Below are positions 35,736-46,125 of a stretch of 64,000 bases of DNA, in pieces. How positions within the stretch are numbered: the stretch's first letter is position 1; every line of letters starts with the position of its first letter. Source of the DNA: Nageia nagi (lineage: Eukaryota; Pinophyta); NCBI GenBank assembly GCA_050084985.1, contig JBITNC010000002.1, positions 434,001-498,000 of the forward strand, written 5' to 3'. A program made the position numbers and the translations under genes. The notes beneath the pieces are model-generated. The model had not been told where the DNA came from. It did not search any database and was given only the letters and a program-made list of their open reading frames with translations.

Positions 35736-35961
35736 GTACACCATTCTTTCCAAAGCAAGCTTTGATGACTTTTCCAGGTATTCCAAACAAATGGACTTTC
35801 ACCCGAAAATATGAACTAGAATATTGAACATCACATCCATTGCATTTCCAAATGTAACCCCACACACTTGGAACCGGTTCTATCATTTCAACATATTTCC
35901 ATGGAGAAATCGGATTTGTTTTGAACTTAGGTTGGCTTGTACCAGTAGAACTAGTTGCCAT
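35656..35961 (-). pseudogene. hAT transposase, N-terminal BED zinc-finger exon (minus strand)
   Basis: The most likely start is ATG at 35961 (MATSSTGTSQPKFK). The open frame extends upstream to 36051, but the BED domain begins soon after this ATG. The block 'WKCNGCDVQYSSSYFRVKVHL' ... 'KVIKAC' has the C-x2-C ... H ... C pattern of a BED-type DNA-binding finger. 'VPVPSETMIRYIMEQEQA' follows and then a stop at 35656. The continuation is found at 29527-30239 beyond the copia insertion. The family binds transposon ends through this finger and the rest forms the RNase-H-like transposase. Confidence 0.8.
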
Positions 35962-36061
35962 TGTGATTCCTATGGCAAGAAAAAACCTAGATCTTTTGAA
36001 TCTTTCATATATTAATATAAGAATGGAAAAAACATAGATAAACAAACTCAAAGGAAAGAAT

Positions 36062-37690
36062 TTGTTTCAAGTATCAACTTCAAGATTGAAAATAAAATGA
36101 AAGAAAAAATTGAAAAAAACTTACCTCTTTGCAAAAAAATCCTTCAATGGTCTTCTTGGCAAGCAATGAACACTTGCAAATGAGTAGGAATAGCAATACA
36201 ATCCTTATAGAAGCTTCAACAATCGCTATTAAAAACCAATGCTCAGCCTTGTGGAATAAAATTTGATGTTTACAAAAGAAATGAACAAAAATGAAGTAGT
36301 TTAGAGGTTTCATGTTCTTTAAGGGTAACTTTTAGAGTTTACAAGGTGGAATTGGTCAAAGTTTAATCAAAAAAACATTAAAAAATGCAAAATATCTGCC
36401 TCTAATCGTGGTTTCTATTTGGGTGTGTCCGAGTTCCTCTCGGGCAAACCGGGCGGGAATTGGCCGAACCCTACCAAAACTTGTAGGCAGGCCGAACCAG
36501 CACCCAAACTAGGCACGAGCCGGACCCACACTGGAGCCTCCAGCCAACAAACCCGATAGCTTAGGTTTTTTATATCTCCTCTTGTAACTATTACATGATC
36601 GTAGTTACTAGATCTCTAATACTACAATTAGCTATTAATCTATATTGTCATTCCATAGGCACAATTAATTGTACATTTTTAATATATATTCTCTATTTTT
36701 TATGTCTATAGATACCAAAACTTAGGTTCGTTGTTGTTGTTAACACTAATAGTGCCAAATTTATATGGGTAGCAAATCCAATCAAAACACTCATATAACA
36801 AAAAAATATAAGACAATAGACATGAATACCCAAAATAGATAGTAAAATGTACTAAATGCCAATATGAGAGTAGCAATGAAACATAAACAATTCACAATGC
36901 AATGCAGTATCGACAAATAATAGACAAATATGAATATATTACGTAAAACAAACTCTAGATAACATAACTAATATGAAATGATGGCAAGTTTAAAATAACA
37001 ATGTTGTAACCACCTCAAAGGTCTAACCTCCAATACGTAATCAACGACTAAGAAGGATGTTATGCATGATCCATACATCATCTACACCACTACTTCACCT
37101 TTTATTCATAGACACAAGCAATAACTAATAACTACTACTAATGCTCAACTATTGACTACCCAAGATAATCTCACCTAGACCCTATTCCATAGAAGTATGC
37201 TAGTGTATCACATAAGCATTTGGACTCTATCATAAGATTCATAACCATCTAGAATAGCATATATGATCATCCTCAATGTAGTAATTTAGCAAAGGAGGAA
37301 AGGAAATCAAAATTTTAATGATGATATAAGTTTGTATTACTTTGCTATGGAACGAAATGTAGCTTTTCCACCTAAATAGAATTCCTAAATCAATTCTCAA
37401 GACTAGCAGTGATGTATTACAAAATACTATAAAAATTTTGTAAAATATTTAAATAAATCACTGGCAACTTCCTTCAACAATCACAAAGAAAAAAAATTAC
37501 AAGATAACAAGATAAGAATTTCATAGTAACTAAAAACTTTCCATTGAGATGAAAAACTTACAGATTCTCAAAGTTTGGTTCAAGACTAGTTTCAAGGCAT
37601 TCCACCTATCATCAATTGAACTGTTTTTGAGAAAAAGTTACATGTTGAAATTCTTAAATAGGCAAAAGGTAACCCTAGAGGCAAGCATAC
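36062..37690. other. No gene recognised; hAT 5' side and AT-rich spacer
   Basis: The stretch up to about 36330 may be hAT promoter or 5' UTR. A short GC-rich block lies at about 36418-36545. From 36560 to 37690 the sequence is AT-rich without motifs. No hAT terminal inverted repeat could be matched to the left flank. Confidence 0.4.
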
Positions 37691-37699
37691 AACTCCTTA

Positions 37700-38087
37700 G
37701 GATTAAAAATTCATTAAAATAATTTCTAAAATATAGAAATTAAGATTTAATTTCTACATAAGAAACTATAGGTAAAATTTTATGAGGGGTAATTTCAAAC
37801 AAAAAGAGAAATCTAAGCTTCTCAAACTCCCTAAAAGGTTGCTCCATAAAAACAAAGATCCATCTTAATCTTAAAAAAAGCTCCTCAATAAAGTCTGCTT
37901 CTAAATAAAAAGCTCCTTGCTCTTAATCTCTGAAAGAAGAAACTCCTTAGTCGAATAAAACTGGCCTTATCAGATTCTCTGAGAAGGTATCATTTAAGCT
38001 CAGACAAAATAAAAGACTTCTTTTGATGCAAAGGATGCCACGATCAAAGTGGGAAGTATTAAAAATGTTCGTTGGCTTCTTAAAGCA
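37700..38087 (-). pseudogene. Penelope-like element RT, C-terminal part (minus strand)
   Basis: Read downward from 38087: CFKKPTN, 'YFPL-SWHPLHQKKSFILSEL', then 'DKASFIRLRSFFFQRLRARSF'. These resemble the region of Penelope-like RTs downstream of the catalytic block (xxxHPxHxKKSFIxGELxRY and the RLRxRGF block). It continues the fragment at 40481-41000 once the intervening solo LTR is removed. Frameshifts and stops throughout. Confidence 0.6.
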
Positions 38088-39403
38088 ACGAGTGGAGAGG
38101 GTATTGTTGGGGGCTTTTTCTTTCCTCCCCTTGTCAATTGGTAAATTGTATCACAAGGCTTGTAGAAAGACTCCAACACCTGAGTGGTAGGGCATGACCC
38201 CTACCCGCTATGAGGACTGTTTGCCCCAAAGGTTTGAAAGTGAAGGGTGCAAGGGTTCACTCAAGTGATATGGTAGAGATGTTTGAAGCTATTACCAACT
38301 CAAATGAAATTTGTTAATCAACAACTCGAAGGGTCCCTAATCCAGGCATAGTTGTTTCTCAAAGAAAAGGAAAAAGGTTTGTTGTGAAAGTCGTGTAAAG
38401 AAAATAGAAAATAAAAAAAGGGTTGTGAAAAGACGGTGATATATGAATTCAGCTCTAGGGCAATGTTCTCACTGACTAGTATGACCTTCTAAGACCGAAC
38501 TTGTGCTGGTTTGACATAGGTTCCACACACCCCAAATCCAACTCGACAGGCGACAACACGGACATCCCAACGAGAGGAGCTTGGCACTAAGGCAATGGAT
38601 AAGAAATGTATCGTATGGGTAGAACTCAATTGTGGAGTGAAGTTCCTATATTAAACGGCATACACAAGTCATCTTAGAACACACTAATCCCATGTGCAAA
38701 CTATGAAACTTTACAATCAAGCACTTCTTGAAATATTTCAAAGGATGTACAAGCATTCTTTTATCCACCAACAAGGTTTATAAAATGTCCCAAATACTCA
38801 AGATAGCATAAAAATGTAACATTCATTCACTTTCATAGTCCCAAATCAAAACAAGCTCACTTCAATTTCTTGGAATTGTATCACAATTGCGAAAAGGGAA
38901 AACTTGCAAAATTGAAAGTATTATGTAAGTGGTCCCAAATGCAAAAATGTTTGATCCCCTACAAATGATCCCAAATGGGCTATAAATAGTTTTTCCTGGC
39001 AACTCAAAGTGTTGTCCTAACCCTAATTGCAATTTCCAAGAAATAGAATATGGTCCAATCACAAATCGCCACATGGCGTTACAAGGTTTCTTCCAAACTT
39101 GTGGAAGCAAATCCTCATTCATCACAAGTTTAGGAATTAAATAATAATATAATAAAGCATTTTAGACAAAAATAGATATCATTTTCTTGGAAATAAAATA
39201 AACTGGAAAATTGTGACAAAGCTACCAATGGGCCCAAGCCCACAACACGTTCCTCAAATTCCTCATCTAGGAATTTTGTAGCATGAGAAAAGTTCCATCC
39301 TGGCCATCCATGTGTTTGTCCTCGAGATGTGCGCCTACTTGAAATTGCATACCTTGTTGGTCAAGACCAGACGTGGGGGTTCTGGGGCTCCTTCTGGCTT
39401 AGC

Positions 39404-40186
39404 GCATGGCTAGAAAAGACAAGATTTTGTCTTTTTGGATCATGCGGCAACCTTGGGGGTGAGTATGCTTCCCACATTGGCCATCCTTGCTCTCTTGCTT
39501 GCTCATCTTGACCCTGAACCTCATCTTGTGACTTGATCTTTCCTGATTTTTGGTCTTTCTAGTGCCTAGGCTTGTCAAATTTCATCTTTCATCTCAACCT
39601 GGGCACTCCCCAAGCCTAACGCATGGCTCAAAAAGTCAATTTTGACTTTTTGAACCATGCGACAACCTCTCCTGCTCTTCTAGCTTGGTTGCATGGTTCA
39701 AAAAGACAAGATTTTGTCTTTTTGAGGCATGCGCTAGCCTCCCTGATGCTTTTTGACTTTTGAAGCATGCGACAACCTCTCCTGCTCTTCTAGCTTGGTT
39801 GCATGGTTCAAAAAGACAAGATTTTGTCTTTTTGAGGCATGCGCTAGCCTCCCTTATGCTTGGGGTTCACTTCCTAATCCTCGAACTTGCCCAGTTACTC
39901 CTCCCAACTTGGTCACATGATTCAAAAAGACAAGATTTTATCTTTTGAAATCATGCGACAAACTTGTTGTGCTTTGTTCTTGTCTTTTCTCTGCTTTGTT
40001 TCGATCCAGACTGCTCCCTGACCTGGTCGCATGATTCAAAAAGACAAGATTTTGTCTTTTTGAGGCATGCACCAAGCCTCAAAGTGACCCAGATTGCTTT
40101 TCTAGGAATTAACTTCAGTCTAGACGACTCCCTAACCCAATCACATGTTTCAAAAAGACAAGATTTTGTCTTTTGAAATCATGCAC
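39404..40186. repeat. Hairpin array 2 (seven full and one partial unit) in solo LTR copy 2
   Basis: Full units are centred near 39425, 39641, 39713, 39823, 39935, 40049 and 40162; a half unit lies at 39746-39770. The typical unit has left arm TTCAAAAAGACAA, loop GATT, and right arm TTGTCTTTTTGA, flanked by GCATG on the left and CATGCG on the right. The last intervals are about 110-114 bp. A block of about 85 bp around one unit is repeated exactly (39659-39743 and 39769-39853). The unit at 39641 has changed both arms together (GTCAATTTTGAC), still pairing. ORFs at 39760-40176 with SKRQDFVF repeats are by-products. Confidence 0.87.
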
Positions 40187-40432
40187 CAGCCCTAGGAGTG
40201 GCCCAATTTGACTTGACTTTGTCCCGACTCATCCTGGACTTCCCTGGTTCACCTAAGATTGACTTTTGGTTTTCCAGACATAGCCATTTTTTGGAAATTT
40301 AGGATTTTGGCTCAACATGACTAAGACTAGGCAATTGATTAGACTTAGGCTTGGGACAACTTGACATAATATCCAAGCTCTTATTGAAGGAGACAAAAAC
40401 ATGACCCTATCTGTAGACGAGTTAGTGAGGGT

Positions 40433-40456
40433 CCCCAAAATCGTAGGATTTTGGGG
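40433..40456. repeat. Perfect terminal hairpin of solo LTR copy 2
   Basis: CCCCAAAATC, loop GTAG, GATTTTGGGG: perfect ten-base arms placed 19 bases before the element end. Confidence 0.85.
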
Positions 40457-40480
40457 CACGTTGTGTTTAGTCACAACAAG

Positions 40481-41000
40481 TACCAATATGCCTAAAGTCA
40501 CCACCTTCAAAGAAAGTGATATCCAAAATGTCAACAGAGGAGTCTTAAACACAAGGAGTGATTCAGATTTCAGGATAGAAATTTTGGTAATGGTCGAAGA
40601 ATTGTTGCAAAGACTCCTACGAACCTGCCAAAATGCCAAAAGCATCATCTATATATCTTTTGAAAAACAAGAGCGGGGACAAGTCAACCACGTCTGCGAG
40701 TTGTTTTTCAAGATGACAAAGGAAAATGCAGGCATAGACAACCGTAAAATTACTTCCCATAGCCATGCCTCGGATTTGATGGTAAAAAGAACCATTAAAA
40801 TCCAAATAATGCTCAAAAAGCATAAATTCTGCTAAATTCATAATCAGTTCCATAATCCCTAGGTCAAGTTTATTGACAATGAGGAAATTCTGCTAAACTT
40901 GTTTATGATTGGATTTGTTGCAAAAACTTGTTTATGATGATCAACAAATTGGAAGAAACATCAAATTTCTTTGAGAATCAAACATTATCGCCTAATAAAA
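40481..41000 (-). pseudogene. Penelope-like element RT, catalytic part (minus strand)
   Basis: Open piece 40617-40853 reads FNGSFYHQIRGMAMGSNFT ... 'LFFKRYIDDAFGILAGS'. After a stop or frameshift come 'ESLQQFFDHYQNFYPEI' and 'DSSVDILDITFFEGGDF' ending at about 40485. The GxAMG block, the RYIDD catalytic motif and the 'FLDITFF' block are characteristic of Penelope-like RTs and of related RTs, not of LTR or L1/I-type RTs. The family usually pairs this RT with a GIY-YIG endonuclease; none was seen here. The 3' part is at 37700-38087. Known conifer Penelope-like elements (called Dryad) are a plausible assignment but not verifiable here. Confidence 0.7.
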
Positions 41001-41009
41001 CATGTATTG

Positions 41010-41870
41010 GGTTAGAATTAATTTAAGGCCGAAGCCTTTGAAAAACTCCTTAGTGTCTTTGTCCCCAAATACAACTAGTGCAATTGTGCTTGAACTTGAG
41101 CTCGTCAAGCTTCATAATATTCTACAGTTGAAGTTTATGCTTAGTAAGAGCCATTTCTTACTATATAAGTTCACTAAAAGGATTTATATCTAGCTCTTGG
41201 GAGAGTTTAGCATGCTCTCGAGTCAAGGCCAAATTAGACCATTTTCAAAATTTGAACAAAGCACCATATGATTGCAAAAAATGGTAATTCTTTGAATGGC
41301 CTCCTCCCACCAAGAAATCCACTCTTCCTCTCAAACAAGTGGAGAAATTAGGTTCAAACTCATTGAATAATAGTAGGGTATACCAGAAAAAAAGAAGTAT
41401 TCATAATAAACTTAGACCTAGAAGATCATGGGGAATTAGGCTCCCATAGAGTTTCAAACCGGATGGCAATATGATCAAGAAAAAAATTGAGAACAACTGG
41501 AAAAGGTAATTGAGGATCAAAATGCAATGGGGATAGCTAGAAAGCATAGCTCTATCAAGTCTCTTTTGTAATCTTCCAACTCCCTATCGAAAATTTGACC
41601 ACATGTGCCAAATAGCAAAGTTGCATTGATATTTTGCATTTGAGGAATTAGAGTCAAAATGGCCAAGGGCTTGCTTGAAAAAAAGCTATGCCTTCCTCTC
41701 CCCTATACACCAATTTTGAGGAATACATTTAATCTTATCATTAGAGTATTCCACAATGTTGAAATCACATAGAAGGTTTCTTGCTAACCATCTCCAACAA
41801 TATTCTCCAGCAACATTGGGAATAAACATTAAACAACTCTAGGTAATGGTTATCGAATCAAAAAGGGTCC
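41010..41870 (-). pseudogene. L1-type LINE, endonuclease to RT lead-in fragment (minus strand)
   Basis: Read downward: LLCDFNIVEYSNDKI (about 41760-41800), an endonuclease block with the DFN motif. Next comes 'NINATLLFGTCGQI', then the region RLDRAMLSSYP...FFLDHIAI (about 41450-41560), the end of the L1 endonuclease. A 'RVDFLVGGGHSKNYHF' piece at about 41290-41340 corresponds to the plant-L1 block W(L/V)xxGDxNTKFFH. Frames change repeatedly and no RT core follows. The fragment ends near the Penelope piece at 41000. Confidence 0.6.
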
Positions 41871-42357
41871 TTATAACATTGTTAGCTTGAGTAACTCCCA
41901 CGGAGATAAGTCTATTTTACCATGCAAAGGTGAAGAAGTTAAGACCACCACCTTTCTGTATTGTATGCAAAGCATGTACAAAATGCCTATGGGCCCATAT
42001 TCATATACTAACTACTTGCAAATAAAAATCCAATATTTAACTTTTTGTAAACACAAAAAATCAAGCTTGTCGAAACATTTTCAACACCTCTCTACCAATA
42101 TACTTACATGAGGCATCATATGTTGAAGTTACAACCCATTCCAAGCATGATATTCCAAAAACTTTGACTCCCCATTTCCAACTGGAGAAGACATGTTCGG
42201 TCAACTCAACCGATCAACCCAGCATAACCAGTCAATCGGTTTCATAGTCACAATCCTACTAGTTAGTCCAACTACTCTGTAACATGTTGATTCGTACTGC
42301 AAAATAACACATGTGTTTTCAAATTCTTTAACAAGATGCACGATAATATGGTATAGT
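41871..42357. other. No gene recognised
   Basis: Short ORFs only. The stretch may include more of the 5' LINE sequence. No clear motif. Confidence 0.35.
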
Positions 42358-42427
42358 AACAATGCCAAATTTGATCTCTAGGGGTTGCTGCAACAATACC
42401 AAATTTGATCTCTAGAGGTTGCTGCAA
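42358..42427. repeat. Two-unit tandem repeat of about 34 bp
   Basis: Two adjacent copies of AACAAT(G/A)CCAAATTTGA followed by TCTCTAG(G/A)GGTTGCTGC, differing at two positions. Confidence 0.8.
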
Positions 42428-42589
42428 CAGAAGTTGCAGCCTCCTCTGAAGAGGTCATGATTAAAAACCACCTTCAAGTAGAGTATACTATTAATGTAAA
42501 GATAAAACGTATTAACTCTGTTAATCCAAGATAAGAAGTATCACCTCTTCTCCTTCAGTTGAGCTCTACTTGTTGTCTCATTTTCTTTT

Positions 42590-43680
42590 ATTTTAGAGCT
42601 GTCACTCTTATGTTTATTACAAGCCCCTCAACTTGAGATTCCTCAAATAGATCAGGATCTGATACTTCTCAAATCAAAGATCCATAAACCTAAAACAACT
42701 TACTAGCCTATAAAGCATAAAAGCCTAAACAAAGAAAAAACAAACCTAGAACAATATAATTTAACTATTGCTCCTGTCCTTTGCCTTAATCGACTCCCTT
42801 TTCTCCTCTTCATCAGTCTACCTCAAGAATTCAGCTAAGTCCCTGATGTGGACAGCCAACTCTGCTCCTAGAAAGTTCATGCAAGTCATGATGGTCCGCA
42901 AGGCGTGGGACAAGTCCGACAATAGTTTGTGGTTGATTCTGACCTCATTAACCGTGAGCTTCCAAAGTTATGCTACCGACTCTTCCTCCTTCCCCGCTAC
43001 AGCCCTTGGAGGGGTAGGGATTCCGTTTATGGATTTGCTGCCTCCTCAGACGATGTTGCCTCCATTACCTTTTCCACCTTCTGCACTTCGCCCTGCCTCC
43101 TTTTCCCTTACTGCCTTCTTAATCTCTTCCGTCCTCTTAGCAAAGGGTTTCGCTAACTCGGAATCCTCCTAGTCCGCTCCCTCACTGTATTTCACAATCT
43201 TCTTCTTAAACCCCTTATTAATTAGTGCTGACCTACAAAAGCCTTTAGTCAACCCTGCTCCTCCAAAATAGAAACTTTCTTTTTTATATTAAGAGGAACA
43301 TTATCCTCGTCATCCTCTGACTCTAGCACCTCTTCAACCACCACCTCCTTCCCTTTTGCTGGTTCAGTCCCTTTATTCCCAGCACCTAGCAGCAACTGCA
43401 TTTATGAAACCAGGAAACCACTTTTCTTAAGAGTTTCCCCTCCTTTCTTACCTCTCTCCTTCTCCAGCATATGACAGACAATCAGCTTGATGAATCCTTC
43501 GTGCAGCGGCAACTTCCGCTTAGCCATTTTCACCTTATTGATTGACTTCTCCAAGTCTTGAAACAAGAAGGCTGGGCAGTTAACCAGTTCATTATAGCGA
43601 ATAGAATTCAAAATAGTAGCCAAAAATTTGCAGATACTTACCTCATACGTCAGATACTTCATAACTACCTCTGCAACTCT
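42590..43680 (-). pseudogene. Decayed ORF block C (minus strand), likely retroelement-derived
   Basis: Open piece 43402-43662 reads VNCPAFLFQDLEKSINKVKM ... 'LPLHEGFIKLIVCHML'. Downstream frames give an acidic stretch (LESEDDEDNVPLN at about 43300-43330) and 'LWKLTVNEVRINHKLLSDL' (about 42930-42975). Together they look like one long, charged, broken ORF comparable in character with blocks A and B. The opposite-strand ORF 42768-43172 is its shadow. It lies just downstream of AXR4 exon 1, on the same strand, hence probably inside the AXR4 intron if the gene is intact. No function assigned. Confidence 0.35.
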
Positions 43681-44298
43681 GTCCCAAGGCTTGGGAAGGC
43701 TAAGATATTTTGGAAAGTATACAAGTTAATACTCATTGCTCACCTGTATTGTGTGTGTGTCTAACTACACCGACAAGATAGATGTGCTTAAGGCCCATAA
43801 CCAATAAAATAAAATTAGTTTAATACAGTTCACATTAATTCTGAGATATGCCTTGACAAATCAGTCAAAGATCAACAGGAAGCACTAATGACTGCTAAAG
43901 AGACAATTTACGAACAAATAAACAGCACTGTTCAACAGTCTTGAATAAAAAACACATCCATTCATCTTTAAAATTGATCTTATGGTTCATTTGATGGGGA
44001 TGGTAACTCAGCAGATCAGCTCCCATGGTTCCAGACCACAATGTCAAAGGTTCAAATATGTAAACAATGGGAACTATGTTGCAACATCAATATCATGTTC
44101 AGAGGTCAACTGGTGGACAAACACGATACACGTTTTGGAGTTCCATTCTTGGTAATAGTGGGTATTTTAGATGTGCAAAGCAACACTAGAACTACTCAAA
44201 AACCATGCCCATTCTTACAGAAGAATTTCAGATCATCAATATTGAAATAAAAAAAGAAAAGCAAATTTGATAGGCATAAAAATACGGAAAGAATATTT

Positions 44299-44310
44299 GT
44301 TCTGACCTGA
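44299..44310 (-). promoter_or_regulatory. AXR4 5' splice donor
   Basis: On the minus strand TCAG|GTCAGAAC, with the intron starting at 44306. The frame reads on for about 37 codons into low-complexity text that does not resemble the family, and the protein match stops precisely at RWPQ, which supports splicing here. Confidence 0.8.
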
Positions 44311-45590
44311 GGCCATCTGCCACCACCATGGGACACAAACTCTGCACGAGGAAGTTGCTGAGCTATGAGATCTCCTTCTCTCTGCCAATCCTTGGACCAC
44401 TGACTTCCCCACACTATTTGGACAGGCACTTCTTTCATCTCATTAGAATTTGCCCAAGCCTGAGGATCAAAGCTAGAATTTGCCCGACCTGCAATCTCCA
44501 CAATAGCCCTAGCACCACTCTTAGTCCTCCAGAGAAACCCGTGGGCCTCTGCTGCATTCACATCGATGTTCTTTGAACAACACATTTTAAGTAGGCCAAG
44601 TTGAAAGAAGGTCAAACGGGTCACCAAATCCCTGACTCCCGGAACCTTCAGAATCCAAAGGGGCAAAGATGGACGATGTGGGGTAGCATCGATGAGAGTT
44701 ACGCTGCGAACTAGTGATGGATTGTTGGCAGCCCAAATAGCACCAGACTCGAACCCAGAATCATGCACAACCAAATGAACTGGCCCAAGAGCTAAGGATT
44801 CAATTACCTGCCCCAAACTCTCGGCCAATTCCTCTGCCCCACAGTCAAGTACTTGGTAGCTTTTCCTAACTCTAGGTTCAAGCGCAACATGAGGAAGCTC
44901 CCCTGTTTCAATGAGATGATCAAATCCCCAAAACAAGCCCTTCTCTCTGATTTCAAGATACACATCCCTTATCCTCCCAACAAAACCGGGCCATCTCCTC
45001 TCATTCCCCAAGGCAATTTTTTCCGAAAACCCAGAACCAGGCAAGTCCGGTGCAACAGCTCTTATTCCCCTTGAAGCCAACATTGATATAACATGCCGGA
45101 AAGCAAAAGAACTTCCCCCAAAACCATGAAGCAGAACTACGGTTTCAGCATTATCCCTGGGACCTTCTTCTCTCACAAACAATTGGATAGAATTCCTTTC
45201 TTCCCCAATCTGGACTTTGATCATTTTTCCCTTGTTGTAATGTGAACGCAAGTCTTGGGGCATGCTTAGGAACTCTGCTTTCTCGTCTTCTGGATTGATA
45301 AGAGAAGAAGCTATCACGAAGGCCAAAGTAACTACAGAAACCATGCCCAGAAAAAGTGCCCAGAAAATAAAGACATTTGGAGCAGATTTTTCATCTCCTG
45401 CTGTGGGGTTTTTGCTGATATCAGAATTTAAATTACGTTCATTCCTTAAATGCTTTCGGTTTCTAAGTCCCTGTTCTTTGCTTTCTGATTCTTTGTGGGT
45501 ATTTAGAATCGTCTGACTCTCTTCTTGTTCATGTTGTTTCTGTGGAGAGTGAGGTTGAATCTCAGTTATTCCACTGTTGTTGTCCTCCAT
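44307..45590 (-). CDS. AXR4: AXR4-like alpha/beta-hydrolase-fold ER protein, first exon (partial gene)
   Basis: The ATG at 45590-45588 starts a 428-codon uninterrupted exon. Residues 1-70 are polar and charged. Residues 72-98 (VFIFWALFLGMVSVVTLAFV...) form one membrane segment. The luminal or cytosolic alpha/beta-hydrolase fold begins at about 150, with the oxyanion-type HGFGGSSFAFRH (155-166) and DLPGSGFSEK. 'KGLFWGFDHLIETGELP' (217-233), the nucleophile-elbow position VVHDSGFESG (274-283) and 'SVTLIDATPHRPSLPLW' (296-312) follow, and the exon ends HGGGRWPQ (421-428). The block order matches Arabidopsis AXR4 as I know it, including a non-canonical elbow without GxSxG, so an enzymatic role is doubtful. 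Known role: an ER accessory protein needed for AUX1 auxin-influx-carrier trafficking. The exon ends at CAG|GTCAGA in phase 0. The family has roughly 45-50 more residues, absent here. It is the only clean host coding sequence in the window. Confidence 0.88.
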
Positions 45591-46125
45591 GTTTTCCACT
45601 CTGCTATTCCCTGGTACAGCTATAAGAAAAACCCATCGTCTGCCAAATATGATAGTTTTGTGAAGCCTCGTATGATACTTTTGTAAAGCCTATATGGCAG
45701 TTTCATATGTTCTGCTCAGGATATCTGACATGGCTAACTGGATTCCATCATTCCTAGCATTTGGAGCTCATGGACTTTGTTTTCTACACCAGTCTGAGTG
45801 CTCTCTTTTCGTTAAGGTCGATTTCTGTTAATGTGACGATTGTTGAGGCATGCACCGGATTACTTCTGAATTTGGCTTTCTTCCGTTGAATTAAAACTAA
45901 GTATATGTATTTTTATTTTTGTTAAAAATAATCATTTAAATATATACAAAATATATATTTATTTTTGGATAAATTTTGATAGATCTTATAAATTATTAGA
46001 TTTAAAAGATGATAAAAGATATCATTCATTCATCCAATAGTAATTTAATTGAAAAACATGATTAATTTTATAATGAATATTAGAAATTAATATTTTATAA
46101 ATTAGATATCAAAATTATATATATT
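45591..46125 (-). promoter_or_regulatory. Presumed AXR4 upstream region
   Basis: About 535 bp between the start codon and the first recognised retroelement DNA. The far part (45900-46125) is strongly AT-rich. No convincing TATA box or other element was identified. The frame upstream of the ATG contains no earlier in-frame ATG with family similarity, so this start was kept. Confidence 0.35.

Larger units (their letters stand above)
38093..40475 (+). mobile_element. Solo-LTR-like element, copy 2, inserted in a Penelope-like element
   Basis: Starts TGGAGAGGGTATTG and ends TTTAGTCACA (TG ... CA). It is flanked by ACGAG (38088-38092) and ACAAG (40476-40480), a 5-bp target duplication with one transition. 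The Penelope RT reading resumes across it. It has a TATA box (TATAAATAG at 38981-38989), a hairpin array downstream and a perfect terminal hairpin 19 bases from the end. No coding region and no primer-binding site inside, so it reads as a solo LTR of about 2.4 kb. Copy 1 is at 25548-29526. Confidence 0.65.

Noticed and set aside
23900-36560. Terminal inverted repeats and 8-bp duplication for the hAT element
   Set aside because: Compared both flanks by eye and found no convincing pair; ends are probably eroded.
38168-38280. SINE head (CTGAGTGGTAGGGC resembles a tRNA A box)
   Set aside because: No convincing B box at the right distance, and the segment is part of a longer repeat with LTR-like ends.
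39404-40186. CRISPR-like array (short repeats with about 70-80-bp spacers)
   Set aside because: Eukaryotic context, imperfect repeats inside an LTR, and no cas genes; spacers are related to one another.
38093-40475. Helitron (hairpin close to the 3' end)
   Set aside because: There is no CTRR end or TC start, and TG...CA with a 5-bp duplication fits an LTR better.
42768-43172. 134-codon plus-strand ORF
   Set aside because: Opposite strand of decayed block C, whose minus-strand reading makes more protein-like sense.
44196-44306. Read-through C-terminus of the AXR4 frame
   Set aside because: The last 37-39 residues are low-complexity and unlike the family, and a good splice donor sits at the point where similarity ends.
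45591-45599. GTG start three codons upstream of the AXR4 ATG
   Set aside because: Plant nuclear genes start with ATG; the ATG at 45590 is the first in-frame one with a sensible protein.
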